Source: an uncultured Collinsella sp. (GTDB lineage Bacteria > Actinomycetota > Coriobacteriia > Coriobacteriales > Coriobacteriaceae). From it: DNA of 20,915 bases. The notes under the pieces are model-generated. The model was not told the DNA's origin. It did no database searches and was given only the letters and a program-made list of their open reading frames with translations. How positions within the stretch are numbered: the first letter of the stretch is position 1; each line of letters opens with the position of its first letter. This document shows positions 6,276 to 16,466 of this stretch, piece by piece. Location of the stretch: NCBI GenBank assembly GCA_902476475.1, contig CABSDO010000026.1, positions 1 through 20,915 on the forward strand, given 5' to 3'. Made by a program: the position numbers and the translations under genes.

Positions 6276-7592
6276 ATGAAGAACGAAATGAGCAGAAGGC
6301 AGTTCCTGGGCTTTGCTGGTTCCGCGGCTGCGGTTCTTGGTCTGGGTCTCGTGGGCTGCGGTGGTTCTGCCGGCTCCGGCTCCTCTGCTTCTGGTGACGC
6401 TGCCGAGGTCTACTTCCTCCAATTCAAGCCCGAGGTCGATAAGGAGTGGAAGGAGATCGCCAAGGCCTATAAGAAGGAGAAGGGCGTCGAGGTCAAGATC
6501 GTGACCGCCGCCTCCAACACCTACGAGGAGAAGCTCAAGTCCGAGATGTCCAAGAGCTCCGCTCCGACCCTGTTCCAGGTCAACGGCCCCACCGGCCTTA
6601 AGAACTGGAAGGATTACTGCGCCGACCTGTCCGATACCAAGCTTCGCGGTGAGCTCATTGACGACTCCCTGGCTCTGCAGTCCGACGGCAAGGATCTGGG
6701 TATCGACTGGGTCCAGGAGAGCTACGGCATCATCTACAACAAGCAGCTGCTCGAGAAGGCTGGCTACAAGGCCGAGGACATCAACTCCTTCGACAAGCTG
6801 AAGGCTTGTGCCGACGACATCCAGGCCCGCAAGGACGAGCTTGGTGTTGAGGGTGCCTTTACTTCCGCCGGCATGGATGACTCCTCCAGCTGGCGCTACA
6901 CCACCCACCTCGCCAACCTCCCGCTCTACTACGAGTTCGAGAAGGAGCACAACCAGGAGGACGACGAGATCAAGGGCGAGTATCTCGACAACTTCAAGCA
7001 GATTTTCGACCTGTACATCACCGACTCCACCTGCGATCCTTCGCAGCTTGCCTCCAAGACCGGCGACGACGCCACCAACGAGTTCGCAACCGGCAAGGCC
7101 GTCTTCTATCAGAACGGTTCTTGGGCCTACGCTGACCTCACCAAGGCCGGCATGACCGACGATCAGATTGGCATGATGCCCATCTACATCGGTGTCGACG
7201 GCGAGGAGAACCAGGGCCTGTGCTCCGGCGGCGAGAACTACTGGTGCGTCAGCTCCCAGGCTTCCGAGGATGCCCAGAAGGCCACCGAGGACTTCATGTA
7301 TTGGTGCGTCACTTCTGACACTGCCACCAGCATCATCGCTGACAAGATGGGTCTGACTGCCCCGTTCAAGAGCGCTAAGGAGACCACCAACGTCTTCTCG
7401 CAGCAGGCCGTTGCCATGGCCAAGGACGGCAAGAAGACCGTCGCTTGGGACTTCGTCTACATCCCCTCTGAGGAGTGGAAGAAGAACCTCAAGCAGGCTC
7501 TGATTGCCTATGCTGCCGACAACAGCAAGTGGGACGGCGTCAAGAACGCCTTCGTCGATGGCTGGAAGACCGAGAAGGCTGCTTCCGAGTAA
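6276..7592 (+). CDS. Sugar ABC transporter substrate-binding lipoprotein (Tat-type signal)
   Basis: This is a 438-residue extracellular solute-binding protein of the family 1 (MalE/MsmE) type that captures a sugar and passes it to the permeases encoded next. The N-terminus carries SRRQFLGFAG, a twin-arginine motif, then a hydrophobic stretch ending LGLVGC. The lipobox cysteine (C28) would be lipid-anchored. The mature part has the usual features, including YGIIYNKQLLEKAGY and FATGKAVFYQNGSWAY. The start was chosen at the ATG preceded by AAAGGG at nine bases rather than a GTG six codons earlier. Codon choice is strongly biased (AAG, GAG, GCC, GAC), more than in the neighbours, consistent with high expression. 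The substrate cannot be read from the sequence; the linked glycan genes suggest maltose or maltodextrins. Confidence 0.92.
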   Translation: MKNEMSRRQFLGFAGSAAAVLGLGLVGCGGSAGSGSSASGDAAEVYFLQFKPEVDKEWKEIAKAYKKEKGVEVKIVTAASNTYEEKLKSEMSKSSAPTLFQVNGPTGLKNWKDYCADLSDTKLRGELIDDSLALQSDGKDLGIDWVQESYGIIYNKQLLEKAGYKAEDINSFDKLKACADDIQARKDELGVEGAFTSAGMDDSSSWRYTTHLANLPLYYEFEKEHNQEDDEIKGEYLDNFKQIFDLYITDSTCDPSQLASKTGDDATNEFATGKAVFYQNGSWAYADLTKAGMTDDQIGMMPIYIGVDGEENQGLCSGGENYWCVSSQASEDAQKATEDFMYWCVTSDTATSIIADKMGLTAPFKSAKETTNVFSQQAVAMAKDGKKTVAWDFVYIPSEEWKKNLKQALIAYAADNSKWDGVKNAFVDGWKTEKAASE

Positions 7593-7623
7593 GCAGTTGC
7601 TGCCCAAGCTATCTGATTAGCGA

Positions 7624-7659
7624 CAGGGGGCGGGCAGACGTTGGTTTGCCCGCCCCCTG
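7624..7659 (+). other. Stem-loop between binding-protein and permease genes
   Basis: A perfect 13-bp GC-rich stem (7624-7636 with 7647-7659) has a 10-nt loop. It is not followed by a T-tract; the next bases are CATATT and then the GAAAGGA ribosome binding site of the permease. Such intercistronic stems typically protect the upstream mRNA and allow only partial read-through, raising binding-protein output over permease. That role is inferred here. Confidence 0.7.
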
Positions 7660-7679
7660 CATATTGAAAGGACCCTTCT

Positions 7680-8534
7680 ATGGGCAAAGCACTCAAGCGC
7701 TGGTGGCCGCTCTTTATGCTGCCCACGTGTCTGGCGTTTATGATCGGGTTCGTGATCCCCTTTATCCAGGGTTTCTATCTCTCGTTCTGCCAGTTTATTA
7801 CCATCAACAACACGCACTTTGTCGGTATCGAGAACTACGTGCGCGCACTGTCCGATCCGCAGTTTGCCACGTCGTTCTTCTTTACCGTGGCGTTTGCCTT
7901 CCTGTCGACGGTGCTCATCAACGTGATCGCCCTCGCCATCGCGCAGGCGCTCACCCGCAAAGCGCTCAAGGGCACCAACATCTTCCGTACGATCTTCTTT
8001 ATGCCTAACCTGATCGGCGGCATCGTGCTGGGCTACATTTGGCAGATTCTGATCAACTGCCTGCTCTCCAATGTGGGCGCCCAGCTCATCGCCCTTAACT
8101 CTGCTGCTGGCTTCTGGGGCCTTATCATCCTGACCCTGTGGCAGCAGGTCGGCTACATGATGATCATCTACATCGCTGGTCTGCAGTCCATTCCGTCCGA
8201 CTACATCGAGGCCGCCAAGGTCGACGGTGCCACGGCATGGCAGACGTTTTGGAAGGTTAAGATCCCTAACCTGATGCCGACCATCACCATCTGCCTGTTC
8301 CTGTCCATCACCAACGGCTTTAAGCTGTTCGACCAGAACCTCGCCCTTACCGGCGGCGCCCCCGCGCACTCCACCGAGATGCTCGCCCTGAACATCTACA
8401 ACACGTTCTATTCGCGTGCCGGTATCGCATGGCAGGGCATCGGTCAGGCCAAGGCGGTTATCTTCTGCATCCTGGTCGTAGCCATCTCCATGATTCAGCT
8501 TAAGGCCACGAGGTCCAAGGAGGTGCAGCAGTAA
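7680..8534 (+). CDS. Sugar ABC transporter permease, MsmF/MalF-like
   Basis: The 284-residue inner-membrane protein has six predicted membrane segments, starting with LFMLPTCLAFMIGFVIPFI. It carries the EAA coupling loop EAAKVDGATAWQTFWKVKIP at about residue 180, which contacts the ATPase. It forms the translocation pore together with the next gene product. The start ATG is preceded by GAAAGGA at seven bases. The stop codon overlaps the next start (TAATG), so the two permeases are translationally coupled. The family is certain but the substrate is not. Confidence 0.93.
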   Translation: MGKALKRWWPLFMLPTCLAFMIGFVIPFIQGFYLSFCQFITINNTHFVGIENYVRALSDPQFATSFFFTVAFAFLSTVLINVIALAIAQALTRKALKGTNIFRTIFFMPNLIGGIVLGYIWQILINCLLSNVGAQLIALNSAAGFWGLIILTLWQQVGYMMIIYIAGLQSIPSDYIEAAKVDGATAWQTFWKVKIPNLMPTITICLFLSITNGFKLFDQNLALTGGAPAHSTEMLALNIYNTFYSRAGIAWQGIGQAKAVIFCILVVAISMIQLKATRSKEVQQ

Positions 8535-9373
8535 TGAAACGCGATAAGGTTATCAACCGCGCGCTCTCGATTTTCTTTACGATTCTGTCGCTCGCGTGGA
8601 TCTACCCCGTGTTCATGATTGCGCTCAATTCCTTTAAAAAGGCAACTGCAATCAGCACCACCACGGCATTCGATCTGCTCACGCCCGAGACGTTCAACGG
8701 CCTCGCAAACTATATGCACGCCCTTAACGAGCAGGGCTTTGCCTCGGCATTTATGTACTCGCTCATCATCACGGTCACGTCGGTCGTGCTGATTCTGGTG
8801 TGCTGCTCCATGTGTGCTTGGTACGTAGTGCGCGTCAACAGCAAGATCTCGAACTTCTTCTATTACCTGTTCGTCTTCTCGATGGTCGTGCCCTTCCAGA
8901 TGCTCATGTTCACGCTGTCCAATTTGGCGGACCGCATCGGCTTCAACACGCCGTTCAACATCTGCTTTATCTACCTCGGCTTTGGCGCGGGCCTGGCGGT
9001 CTTTATGTTCGCCGGCTTTGTAAAGAACATTCCGCTCGAGATCGAAGAGGCGGCCATGATCGACGGCTGCAACCCGGTCCAGGTGTTCTTTAAGATCGTC
9101 CTTCCCATCATGAAGCCCACCTATCTTTCGGTCGGCATCCTCGAGACCATGTGGGTCTGGAACGACTATCTGCTGCCCTACCTTACGCTCGACTCCACCA
9201 AGTACAAGACCATTCCTATTTTGATCCAGTACTTCCGCGGCGGCTACGGCCACGTCGAGCTCGGCCCCATGATGGCCTGCATCATGATGGTCGTTATCCC
9301 CATCGTCATCATGTACATCCTCTGCCAGAAGTACATCATCGACGGCGTGGTGGCAGGTGCCGTCAAGGGCTGA
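8534..9373 (+). CDS. Sugar ABC transporter permease, MsmG/MalG-like
   Basis: The 279-residue partner permease has six membrane segments and the EAA motif EEAAMIDGCNPVQVFFKIVL at about residue 175. The conserved C-terminal end KYIIDGVVAGAVKG is typical of MalG-type subunits. It overlaps the previous gene by one base. An excellent ribosome binding site, AAGGAGG, lies within the last codons of that gene. Together with the previous protein it forms the heterodimeric channel of a carbohydrate uptake system. Confidence 0.93.
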   Translation: MKRDKVINRALSIFFTILSLAWIYPVFMIALNSFKKATAISTTTAFDLLTPETFNGLANYMHALNEQGFASAFMYSLIITVTSVVLILVCCSMCAWYVVRVNSKISNFFYYLFVFSMVVPFQMLMFTLSNLADRIGFNTPFNICFIYLGFGAGLAVFMFAGFVKNIPLEIEEAAMIDGCNPVQVFFKIVLPIMKPTYLSVGILETMWVWNDYLLPYLTLDSTKYKTIPILIQYFRGGYGHVELGPMMACIMMVVIPIVIMYILCQKYIIDGVVAGAVKG

Positions 9374-9397
9374 TGCCGTAACTGTTTTGCAAGTTTC

Positions 9398-9424
9398 TGC
9401 GGCGCCCCTCAGCGTGGCGCCGCA
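9398..9424 (+). other. Stem-loop between permease and ATPase genes
   Basis: A perfect 9-bp stem, TGCGGCGCC/GGCGCCGCA (9398-9406 with 9416-9424), has a 9-nt loop. As in the earlier junction, it has no T-tract and is followed by CATAT, one base and GAAAGG, the ribosome binding site of the ATPase gene. It may be an mRNA processing or stabilising element. Confidence 0.6.
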
Positions 9425-9441
9425 TATCGAAAGGTAGAGAC

Positions 9442-10641
9442 ATGGCCGAGATCGTTCTCAAACATGTTCAGAAGGTGTATCCCAACAACGAGTCCAAAAA
9501 GAAGGGCTTCTTTGGCAAAAAGAAGAAGACCGAGGAGAAGAAGCACAACCTCAAGGTTACCGAGGACGGTGTGCTCGCTGTAGAGGACTTCAACCTCACC
9601 GTTCACGACCAGGAGTTCATCGTCCTCGTTGGCCCCTCTGGCTGCGGTAAGTCCACGACGATGCGCATGGTCGCCGGCCTGGAGGACATCACCTCGGGCG
9701 ATGTGCTCATCGATGGCAAGCGCGTCAACGACGTCGCTCCTAAGGACCGCGACATCGCCATGGTGTTCCAGAGCTACGCTCTGTACCCCAACATGACGGT
9801 GTACGAGAACATGGCGTTTACGCTTGAGCTCAAGAAGGTCCCCAAAGACGAGATCGACCGCAAGGTTCGCTCTGCTGCCGAGATTCTGGGCATTACCGAG
9901 TACCTCGACCGTAAGCCCAAGGCGCTTTCGGGCGGCCAGCGCCAGCGTGTCGCCATCGGCCGCGCCATCGTGCGAGACCCCAAGGTCTTCCTGATGGACG
10001 AGCCGCTGTCCAACCTGGACGCCAAGCTGCGTAACCAGATGCGAGCCGAGCTCATTAAGCTGCGCCACGAGATCAAGGGCACCTTCATCTACGTTACTCA
10101 CGACCAGACCGAGGCCATGACCCTTGGCGACCGCATCGTGGTCATGAAGGACGGCGTTGTCCAGCAGATCGCCACGCCGCAGGAGGTCTTCAACCATCCC
10201 GCGAACATCTTCGTCGCCGGCTTCATCGGCGTGCCGCAGATGAACTTCTTCGATGCCCAGCTGGTGCGCTCGGGCAACGGCTTTACCGTCAAGACCGAGG
10301 ATATGAACGTGGCGCTCGCCCCCGAGACTTGCGCTCAGCTTGCCCTCAACTGGGACGGCGGCGACGTGAAGGAGATTACGGCCGGCGTGCGTCCCGAGCA
10401 GATCCTGCTTGCCGACAAGGGCGAGGAGGGCGCGCTCCAGGGTACCGTCGAGGTGACCGAGCTCATGGGCTCGACCGAGCATGTCCACGTGACCGCTCCC
10501 GACGGCCAGTTTGTTCTGATTATCCCCGTCGTCGACCTCGAGGCCAAGGGCGCGCTCAAGGCTGGCGACACCATCTGGTTCAAGTTCGAGAAGAACGCGA
10601 CCCATCTCTTCGATAAGGTATCTGGCAAGAACCTTATCTAG
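9442..10641 (+). CDS. msmK: Sugar ABC transporter ATPase, MsmK/UgpC/MalK family
   Basis: The 399-residue ATPase energises import. It has Walker A GPSGCGKST (about 64-72), signature LSGGQRQRVA, Walker B VFLMDEPLSNLD and switch THDQTEAM, followed by a C-terminal OB-type (TOBE) regulatory domain containing GVRPEQI. A lysine-rich insertion at about residues 16-44, between the first two strands, is absent from classical MalK; I recall similar insertions in some gut Firmicutes homologues. ATPases of this family often serve several sugar importers. The start ATG is preceded by GAAAGG. It is the last gene of the operon and a strong terminator follows 69 bp later. No glycosidase is present in the operon. 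The gene symbol reflects the family rather than proven specificity. Confidence 0.93.
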   Translation: MAEIVLKHVQKVYPNNESKKKGFFGKKKKTEEKKHNLKVTEDGVLAVEDFNLTVHDQEFIVLVGPSGCGKSTTMRMVAGLEDITSGDVLIDGKRVNDVAPKDRDIAMVFQSYALYPNMTVYENMAFTLELKKVPKDEIDRKVRSAAEILGITEYLDRKPKALSGGQRQRVAIGRAIVRDPKVFLMDEPLSNLDAKLRNQMRAELIKLRHEIKGTFIYVTHDQTEAMTLGDRIVVMKDGVVQQIATPQEVFNHPANIFVAGFIGVPQMNFFDAQLVRSGNGFTVKTEDMNVALAPETCAQLALNWDGGDVKEITAGVRPEQILLADKGEEGALQGTVEVTELMGSTEHVHVTAPDGQFVLIIPVVDLEAKGALKAGDTIWFKFEKNATHLFDKVSGKNLI

Positions 10642-10709
10642 GCCCGGTGCATCCAGGCCCTCCCTTTGGGCGACTGCGGTATTGCCATCCTTTTGCCGCG
10701 GTCACATAT

Positions 10710-10748
10710 AAGGCTCCCCTCCCGTCCACTGGGCGAGAGGGGAGCCTT
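10710..10748 (+). terminator. Terminator of the ABC importer operon
   Basis: A perfect 12-bp stem, AAGGCTCCCCTC/GAGGGGAGCCTT (10710-10721 with 10737-10748), is followed by TCTTTG. A weaker 8-bp stem (10672-10679 with 10696-10703) precedes it. Confidence 0.9.
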
Positions 10749-10780
10749 TCTTTGTATCGGGGTTGTCTGTAGGTTTGTTT

Positions 10781-10837
10781 GTCTCGAACTGTAACAGGTA
10801 GAGGGCCAAATTGAGCCTAGATGTTACAGATTGAGAC
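10781..10837. repeat. Inverted-repeat unit 1 of a pair
   Basis: This 57-bp unit has arms at 10781-10801 and 10817-10837 that pair at 17 of 21 positions, with one further G-U wobble, around a 15-nt loop. The perfect core is CTGTAACA/TGTTACAG. It lies between two convergent terminators, in a stretch without genes. It resembles unit 2 in both arms. Confidence 0.75.
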
Positions 10838-10860
10838 AGCGTCGAGCTGCCTGTCCTTCC

Positions 10861-10917
10861 GTCTTGATCTGTAACAGGTAGACTCAATTTTGTCGGCTAG
10901 ATGTTACAGGTCGAGAT
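10861..10917. repeat. Inverted-repeat unit 2 of a pair
   Basis: The same 57-bp architecture as unit 1 begins exactly 80 bp later. Its first arm matches unit 1 at 20 of 22 bases and its second at 18 of 21. The loop shares AAATTGAG with unit 1 only in reverse complement. Otherwise 10642-11015 holds only terminators and these units. Confidence 0.75.
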
Positions 10918-10954
10918 TTTTGGTCGAGGCAGGCTACGGACAACACAGGGGCGC

Positions 10955-10986
10955 AAAAAACGGAGCCGTGTCGCCACGACTCCGTT
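10955..10986 (-). terminator. Terminator of glgP
   Basis: On the minus strand, 30 bp after the glgP stop, AAACGGAG pairs with CTCCGTTT (10979-10986 with 10958-10965). The stem extends inward through CGTG/CACG and is followed by a T-run (10955-10960). Confidence 0.88.
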
Positions 10987-11015
10987 TCTCAAGAGGATGG
11001 GTAAGGGAAGTGAAA

Positions 11016-13283
<2,268 letters not shown>

Positions 13284-13329
13284 GGTTTCTCCTGTGATGG
13301 GTTGTTTCATGTCTGCAATTCATAAGAAG

Positions 13330-13363
13330 CCCGCGCGAGGGGATTGGGGTGGCCTCACGCGGG
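13330..13363 (-). other. Stem-loop between malQ and glgP
   Basis: CCCGCGCGAGG (13330-13340) pairs with CCTCACGCGGG (13353-13363) with one mismatch. On the minus strand it is followed by CTTCTT, too weak a T-tract for a confident terminator. It could attenuate read-through into glgP or protect the malQ mRNA. Confidence 0.5.
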
Positions 13364-13411
13364 AAAAGCAAGCGCGTCCGCACGGTGGGGAGGGGTCGGG
13401 CGCGGTAGCTC

Positions 13412-14917
13412 CTATTGAGGAAGCTCGATTTCGGCTTCCGATGGGATGCGGAAGTAGGTCTCGGTCCAGTCGGTGAGTTTGTGCTCGAGCTCGCGGGTGA
13501 TGGCGCCGTCGAGCATGCGCCAGGTCCAGTTGCCGCCCAGCGTGGCAGGGGTGTTGATGCGCGCCTCGTTGCCCAAGTTGAGCAGGTCCTGCATGGTGTA
13601 GATGCACGTGTCGCTCACGCTGGCGGCGATGGTGCGATTGAGTGCGTCGGCCATGGGTTCGCCGGCCTGCTGATGGGTGTACAGGGCTGTCTGCTCACGT
13701 TGACGCGGGGTGGCCGTTCCCTCAAACCAACCGCGCGCCGTCTCGTTGTCGTGGGTGCCCACATAGGCGACGGTGTTGGCGATGTAGTTATGCGGCAGGT
13801 AGTACGAGTTGGTGCCCTCAAAGGCAAACTGCAGGATCTTCATGCCGGGGAAGCCCGAGTTGTCGCGCATGTCGATGACGCCGGGGGTGAGGAAGCCCAG
13901 GTCCTCGGCGATGATGGGCAGCGTGCCGAGCTTTTCCTCGAGCGTCTTGAAGAACTTGAGGCCGGGCCCCTGCGTCCACGAACCGTAGGACGAATCGGGT
14001 GAGGAGAACGGCACCTCCCAATAGGCCTCGAAGCCGCGGAAGTGATCCAGGCGGATGACATCGTACATGTCGAGGGCGGCGCGAATGCGGCTCTCCCACC
14101 AGGAGAAGCCGTCGGATTCCATGGCGTCCCAGTCGTAGATGGGGTTGCCCCAGTACTGGCCGGTGGCCGAGAACTGGTCGGGCGGCGTGCCGGCGACGCT
14201 CACGGGATTGCCGGCGGCGTCGATCTTAAAGAGCTCAGGCGTCGCCCACATCTCGACAGAGTCACGCGAGACATAGATGGGCAGGTCGCCGATGATGAGA
14301 ATGTCGCGCTCATTGGCATAGGCCTTGAGGCGGCTCCACTGGCGATCGAAGAAATACTGTGTCATCTGGTGGTAGAGCATGTGCGCGGGATGGGCGGCGC
14401 AGACCTGAGCGGAAGCCTCGCCGCGGGTGCGGAGCTCTGCGGGCCACTCCCAAAACGCCTTGAGACCGCACTCCTCTTTGACGGTCATGAACTCACAGTA
14501 GGGGATGAGCCAGTCCTCGTTGGCCTGGATAAAGTCATCGAAATCGGCCGGCTTGTCGGCGGCAAAGCGCTCAGCGGCGCGGTCGAGAATCTGACGGCGG
14601 CCGCCAAAGATAGCACCGTAGTCGACGTTACTGGGGTCAGAACCCAGGTACACGCCATCGATATCGCGCTGTTCAAGATACCCTGCCTCGATAAGCTCGG
14701 CAAAGTCGATAAAGTTGGGGTTGCCTGCGCGGGCCGAGAACGACTGATAGGGCGAATCGCCATAGCTGGTCGTCGTAAGGGGCAGAATCTGCCAGTAATG
14801 TTGTTTGCACGAGGCGAGAAAATCGACGAAGTCGTAGGCATTCCAGCCAAAGCCGCCGATTCCGTATGGTCCGGGCAGAGATGAGACGGGCATGAGGACG
14901 CCGCTTGCACGCTCCAT
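13412..14917 (-). CDS. malQ: 4-alpha-glucanotransferase (amylomaltase)
   Basis: The 501-residue GH77 enzyme transfers alpha-1,4-glucan segments between maltooligosaccharides and releases glucose. The N-terminus RASGVLMPVSSLPGPYGIGG is characteristic. Catalytic residues are visible: nucleophile in VIRLDHFRGF (about D291), acid/base in IIAEDLGF (E338) and the third acid in GTHDNET (D390). The length is normal. The start was placed at the ATG with GGTGAG seven bases upstream; in-frame TTG and GTG codons 12-15 bases earlier are less well supported. It is the first gene of the malQ-glgP unit. A promoter candidate with an embedded palindrome lies about 90-110 bp upstream. Confidence 0.95.
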   Translation of the reverse strand: MERASGVLMPVSSLPGPYGIGGFGWNAYDFVDFLASCKQHYWQILPLTTTSYGDSPYQSFSARAGNPNFIDFAELIEAGYLEQRDIDGVYLGSDPSNVDYGAIFGGRRQILDRAAERFAADKPADFDDFIQANEDWLIPYCEFMTVKEECGLKAFWEWPAELRTRGEASAQVCAAHPAHMLYHQMTQYFFDRQWSRLKAYANERDILIIGDLPIYVSRDSVEMWATPELFKIDAAGNPVSVAGTPPDQFSATGQYWGNPIYDWDAMESDGFSWWESRIRAALDMYDVIRLDHFRGFEAYWEVPFSSPDSSYGSWTQGPGLKFFKTLEEKLGTLPIIAEDLGFLTPGVIDMRDNSGFPGMKILQFAFEGTNSYYLPHNYIANTVAYVGTHDNETARGWFEGTATPRQREQTALYTHQQAGEPMADALNRTIAASVSDTCIYTMQDLLNLGNEARINTPATLGGNWTWRMLDGAITRELEHKLTDWTETYFRIPSEAEIELPQ

Positions 14918-15002
14918 GAATGCGCTCACCAACCTTCTTGTTGTGGGGTCGGCCTGCCGATGGGTGTGCAGTCCGCCTCCGATGTTCTGATTCGATACTC
15001 CT

Positions 15003-15029
15003 ATTGTAAAACATGTTGTTTAAACATGT
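15003..15029 (-). promoter_or_regulatory. Candidate malQ promoter with operator
   Basis: TACAAT (minus strand, 15003-15008) is a good -10. Just upstream lies ACATGTT-GTTTA-AACATGT (15011-15029), with perfect 7-bp arms. It contains TTGTTTAAACAT (15016-15027), 11 of 12 to the motif found before the PTS gene, gntR and the ABC operon. A repressor there would occupy the -35/-10 spacer. The -35 itself is poor. Confidence 0.5.
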
Positions 15030-15081
15030 ACAGGCAAGATAAAAAAGTTGGTCGATTTTCGGCGAATGGTTACATGCCATG

Positions 15082-15115
15082 AAAAAGCCCCGACCTCACA
15101 ACGTGAGATCGGGGC
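15082..15115 (-). terminator. Terminator of galE
   Basis: A 13-bp stem with one wobble (15087-15099 with 15103-15115, GCCCCGA...TCGGGGC) has a 3-nt loop. On the minus strand it is followed by TTTTT (15082-15086). It lies 24 bp after the galE stop. Confidence 0.92.
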
Positions 15116-15138
15116 AAGAGCGGTATGTAGGTTTTTTG

Positions 15139-16200
15139 CTACTCGGCGTCGGCGAAGCCGTTGGGGTTGTGGCTCTGCCAGTTCCAGCTATCGCGGCACA
15201 TGTCCGCGATGTCGTACTGGGCCTTCCAGCCCATCATGCGCTCGGCCTTGGAGGCGTCGCACCAGTTGGCAGCGATGTCGCCGGCGCGGCGCTCGCGGAT
15301 CACGTAGGGCAGCTCCTTGCCACAAGCCTTGGAGAAGGCGGCGACGACCTCGAGTACCGAGGTGCCGGTGCCGGTGCCCAAGTTAAAGATCTCGACGCCG
15401 GTCTTGCCGTTCATCCAGTTAAGGGCGGCAACGTGACCAGAGGCCAGATCGCACACGTGGATGTAGTCGCGCACGCCGGTGCCGTCGGGGGTGGGGTAGT
15501 CGTTGCCAAAGACCTGAACGGCCTCGAGCTTGCCCACGGCGACCTGGGCGACATAGGGCACCAGGTTGTTGGGGATGCCCTTGGGGTCCTCGCCGATCAG
15601 GCCCGACGGATGAGCGCCGATGGGGTTGAAGTAACGGAGCAGCACGACGTCCCACTCGGGGTCGGCGGTGTGGACGTCCATAAGGATCTGCTCGATCATC
15701 CACTTGGTCCAACCATAGGGGTTGGTCGCGGGCTTCTTAGGATCCTCCTCGGTGACGGGCGGGTTGTCCGGGTCGCCGTAGACGGTCGAGGAGCTCGAGA
15801 AGATGATGGACTTGCAGCCATGGTTGCGCATGACGTCGATGAGCACCAGGGTGTTCTCGATGTTGTTGTGGTAGTACTCGACGGGCTTGCTCACCGACTC
15901 GCCGACGGCCTTAAAGCCGGCAAAGTGGATGACGCGGTCGATCTGATGGGTATCGAAGATCTTGTTCATCGCATCGCGGTCGAGCACGTTGGCCTCGTAG
16001 AAGGTGAGGTTCTTGGCGGCCTCGTCGCCCACGATGGTCTTGACGCGGTCGACGGCGACGGCGCTGGAGTTGGAGAGATCATCGACGATGACGACCTGGT
16101 AGCCACCCTCGAGCAGCTGAACGACGGTGTGCGAGCCGATAAAGCCGGCGCCACCGGTAACGAGGACGCAGGTGTCTTTGGGGTCGAGTGCTTTGGACAT
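15139..16200 (-). CDS. galE: UDP-glucose 4-epimerase
   Basis: This 353-residue extended short-chain dehydrogenase interconverts UDP-glucose and UDP-galactose using bound NAD. The nucleotide-binding motif VTGGAGFIGSH is at about 14-24. The active-site serines are in FSSSSTVYG, and the catalytic pair is in NPYGWTKWMIE (Y162, K166). FNPIGAHPSG and FNLGTGTGTSVLEV are typical of the family. The start was placed at the ATG with AGGAG five bases upstream; the longer frame has no such support. A TATACT -10 candidate lies about 40 bp upstream. It is transcribed alone, ending at a strong terminator, and supplies galactose use or UDP-sugars for wall and exopolysaccharide. Confidence 0.96.
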   Translation of the reverse strand: MSKALDPKDTCVLVTGGAGFIGSHTVVQLLEGGYQVVIVDDLSNSSAVAVDRVKTIVGDEAAKNLTFYEANVLDRDAMNKIFDTHQIDRVIHFAGFKAVGESVSKPVEYYHNNIENTLVLIDVMRNHGCKSIIFSSSSTVYGDPDNPPVTEEDPKKPATNPYGWTKWMIEQILMDVHTADPEWDVVLLRYFNPIGAHPSGLIGEDPKGIPNNLVPYVAQVAVGKLEAVQVFGNDYPTPDGTGVRDYIHVCDLASGHVAALNWMNGKTGVEIFNLGTGTGTSVLEVVAAFSKACGKELPYVIRERRAGDIAANWCDASKAERMMGWKAQYDIADMCRDSWNWQSHNPNGFADAE

Positions 16201-16394
16201 GTAGTCTCCTATCGAATCAGGAACACTTCTAGAGGGGAGTATAGCGCAGGCGGGGACGCCCAAATGGTGCACTGTAGGAAAAGCAGAGGATTATGTTAAC
16301 GTACTCATATAAGAGCTTGCTCAATTGTTACCTCAAATTTGACAATTGCTTACGAGCCGCCGACCTTGTAGTTTCCTGCCGTTCGTGGAAATCG

Positions 16395-16422
16395 TTGGGA
16401 CGCGCCATATGTACGCTAATAT
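16395..16422 (+). promoter_or_regulatory. Candidate promoter of the coiled-coil hydrolase gene
   Basis: TTGGGA (16395-16400), a 16-bp spacer and TAATAT (16417-16422) give a reasonable promoter about 45 bp before the start codon. Upstream, CAATTGT/ACAATTG (16322-16328 with 16342-16348) is an inverted repeat in the divergent galE gap and might bind a regulator. Confidence 0.5.
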
Positions 16423-16466
16423 GTATGAGTTGAGCGACATATAAATAAGCATGTAACGGAGTACAT

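Noticed and set aside
10781..10917. Possible CRISPR array
   Set aside because: There are only two units, each itself an inverted repeat, with a 23-bp gap, no further repeats and no cas genes.
14918..14932. Upstream TTG or GTG start for malQ
   Set aside because: AAGAAGG is too close to these codons. The ATG at 14917 has GGTGAG at seven bases and begins the protein just before the conserved RASGVLMPVSSLPG.
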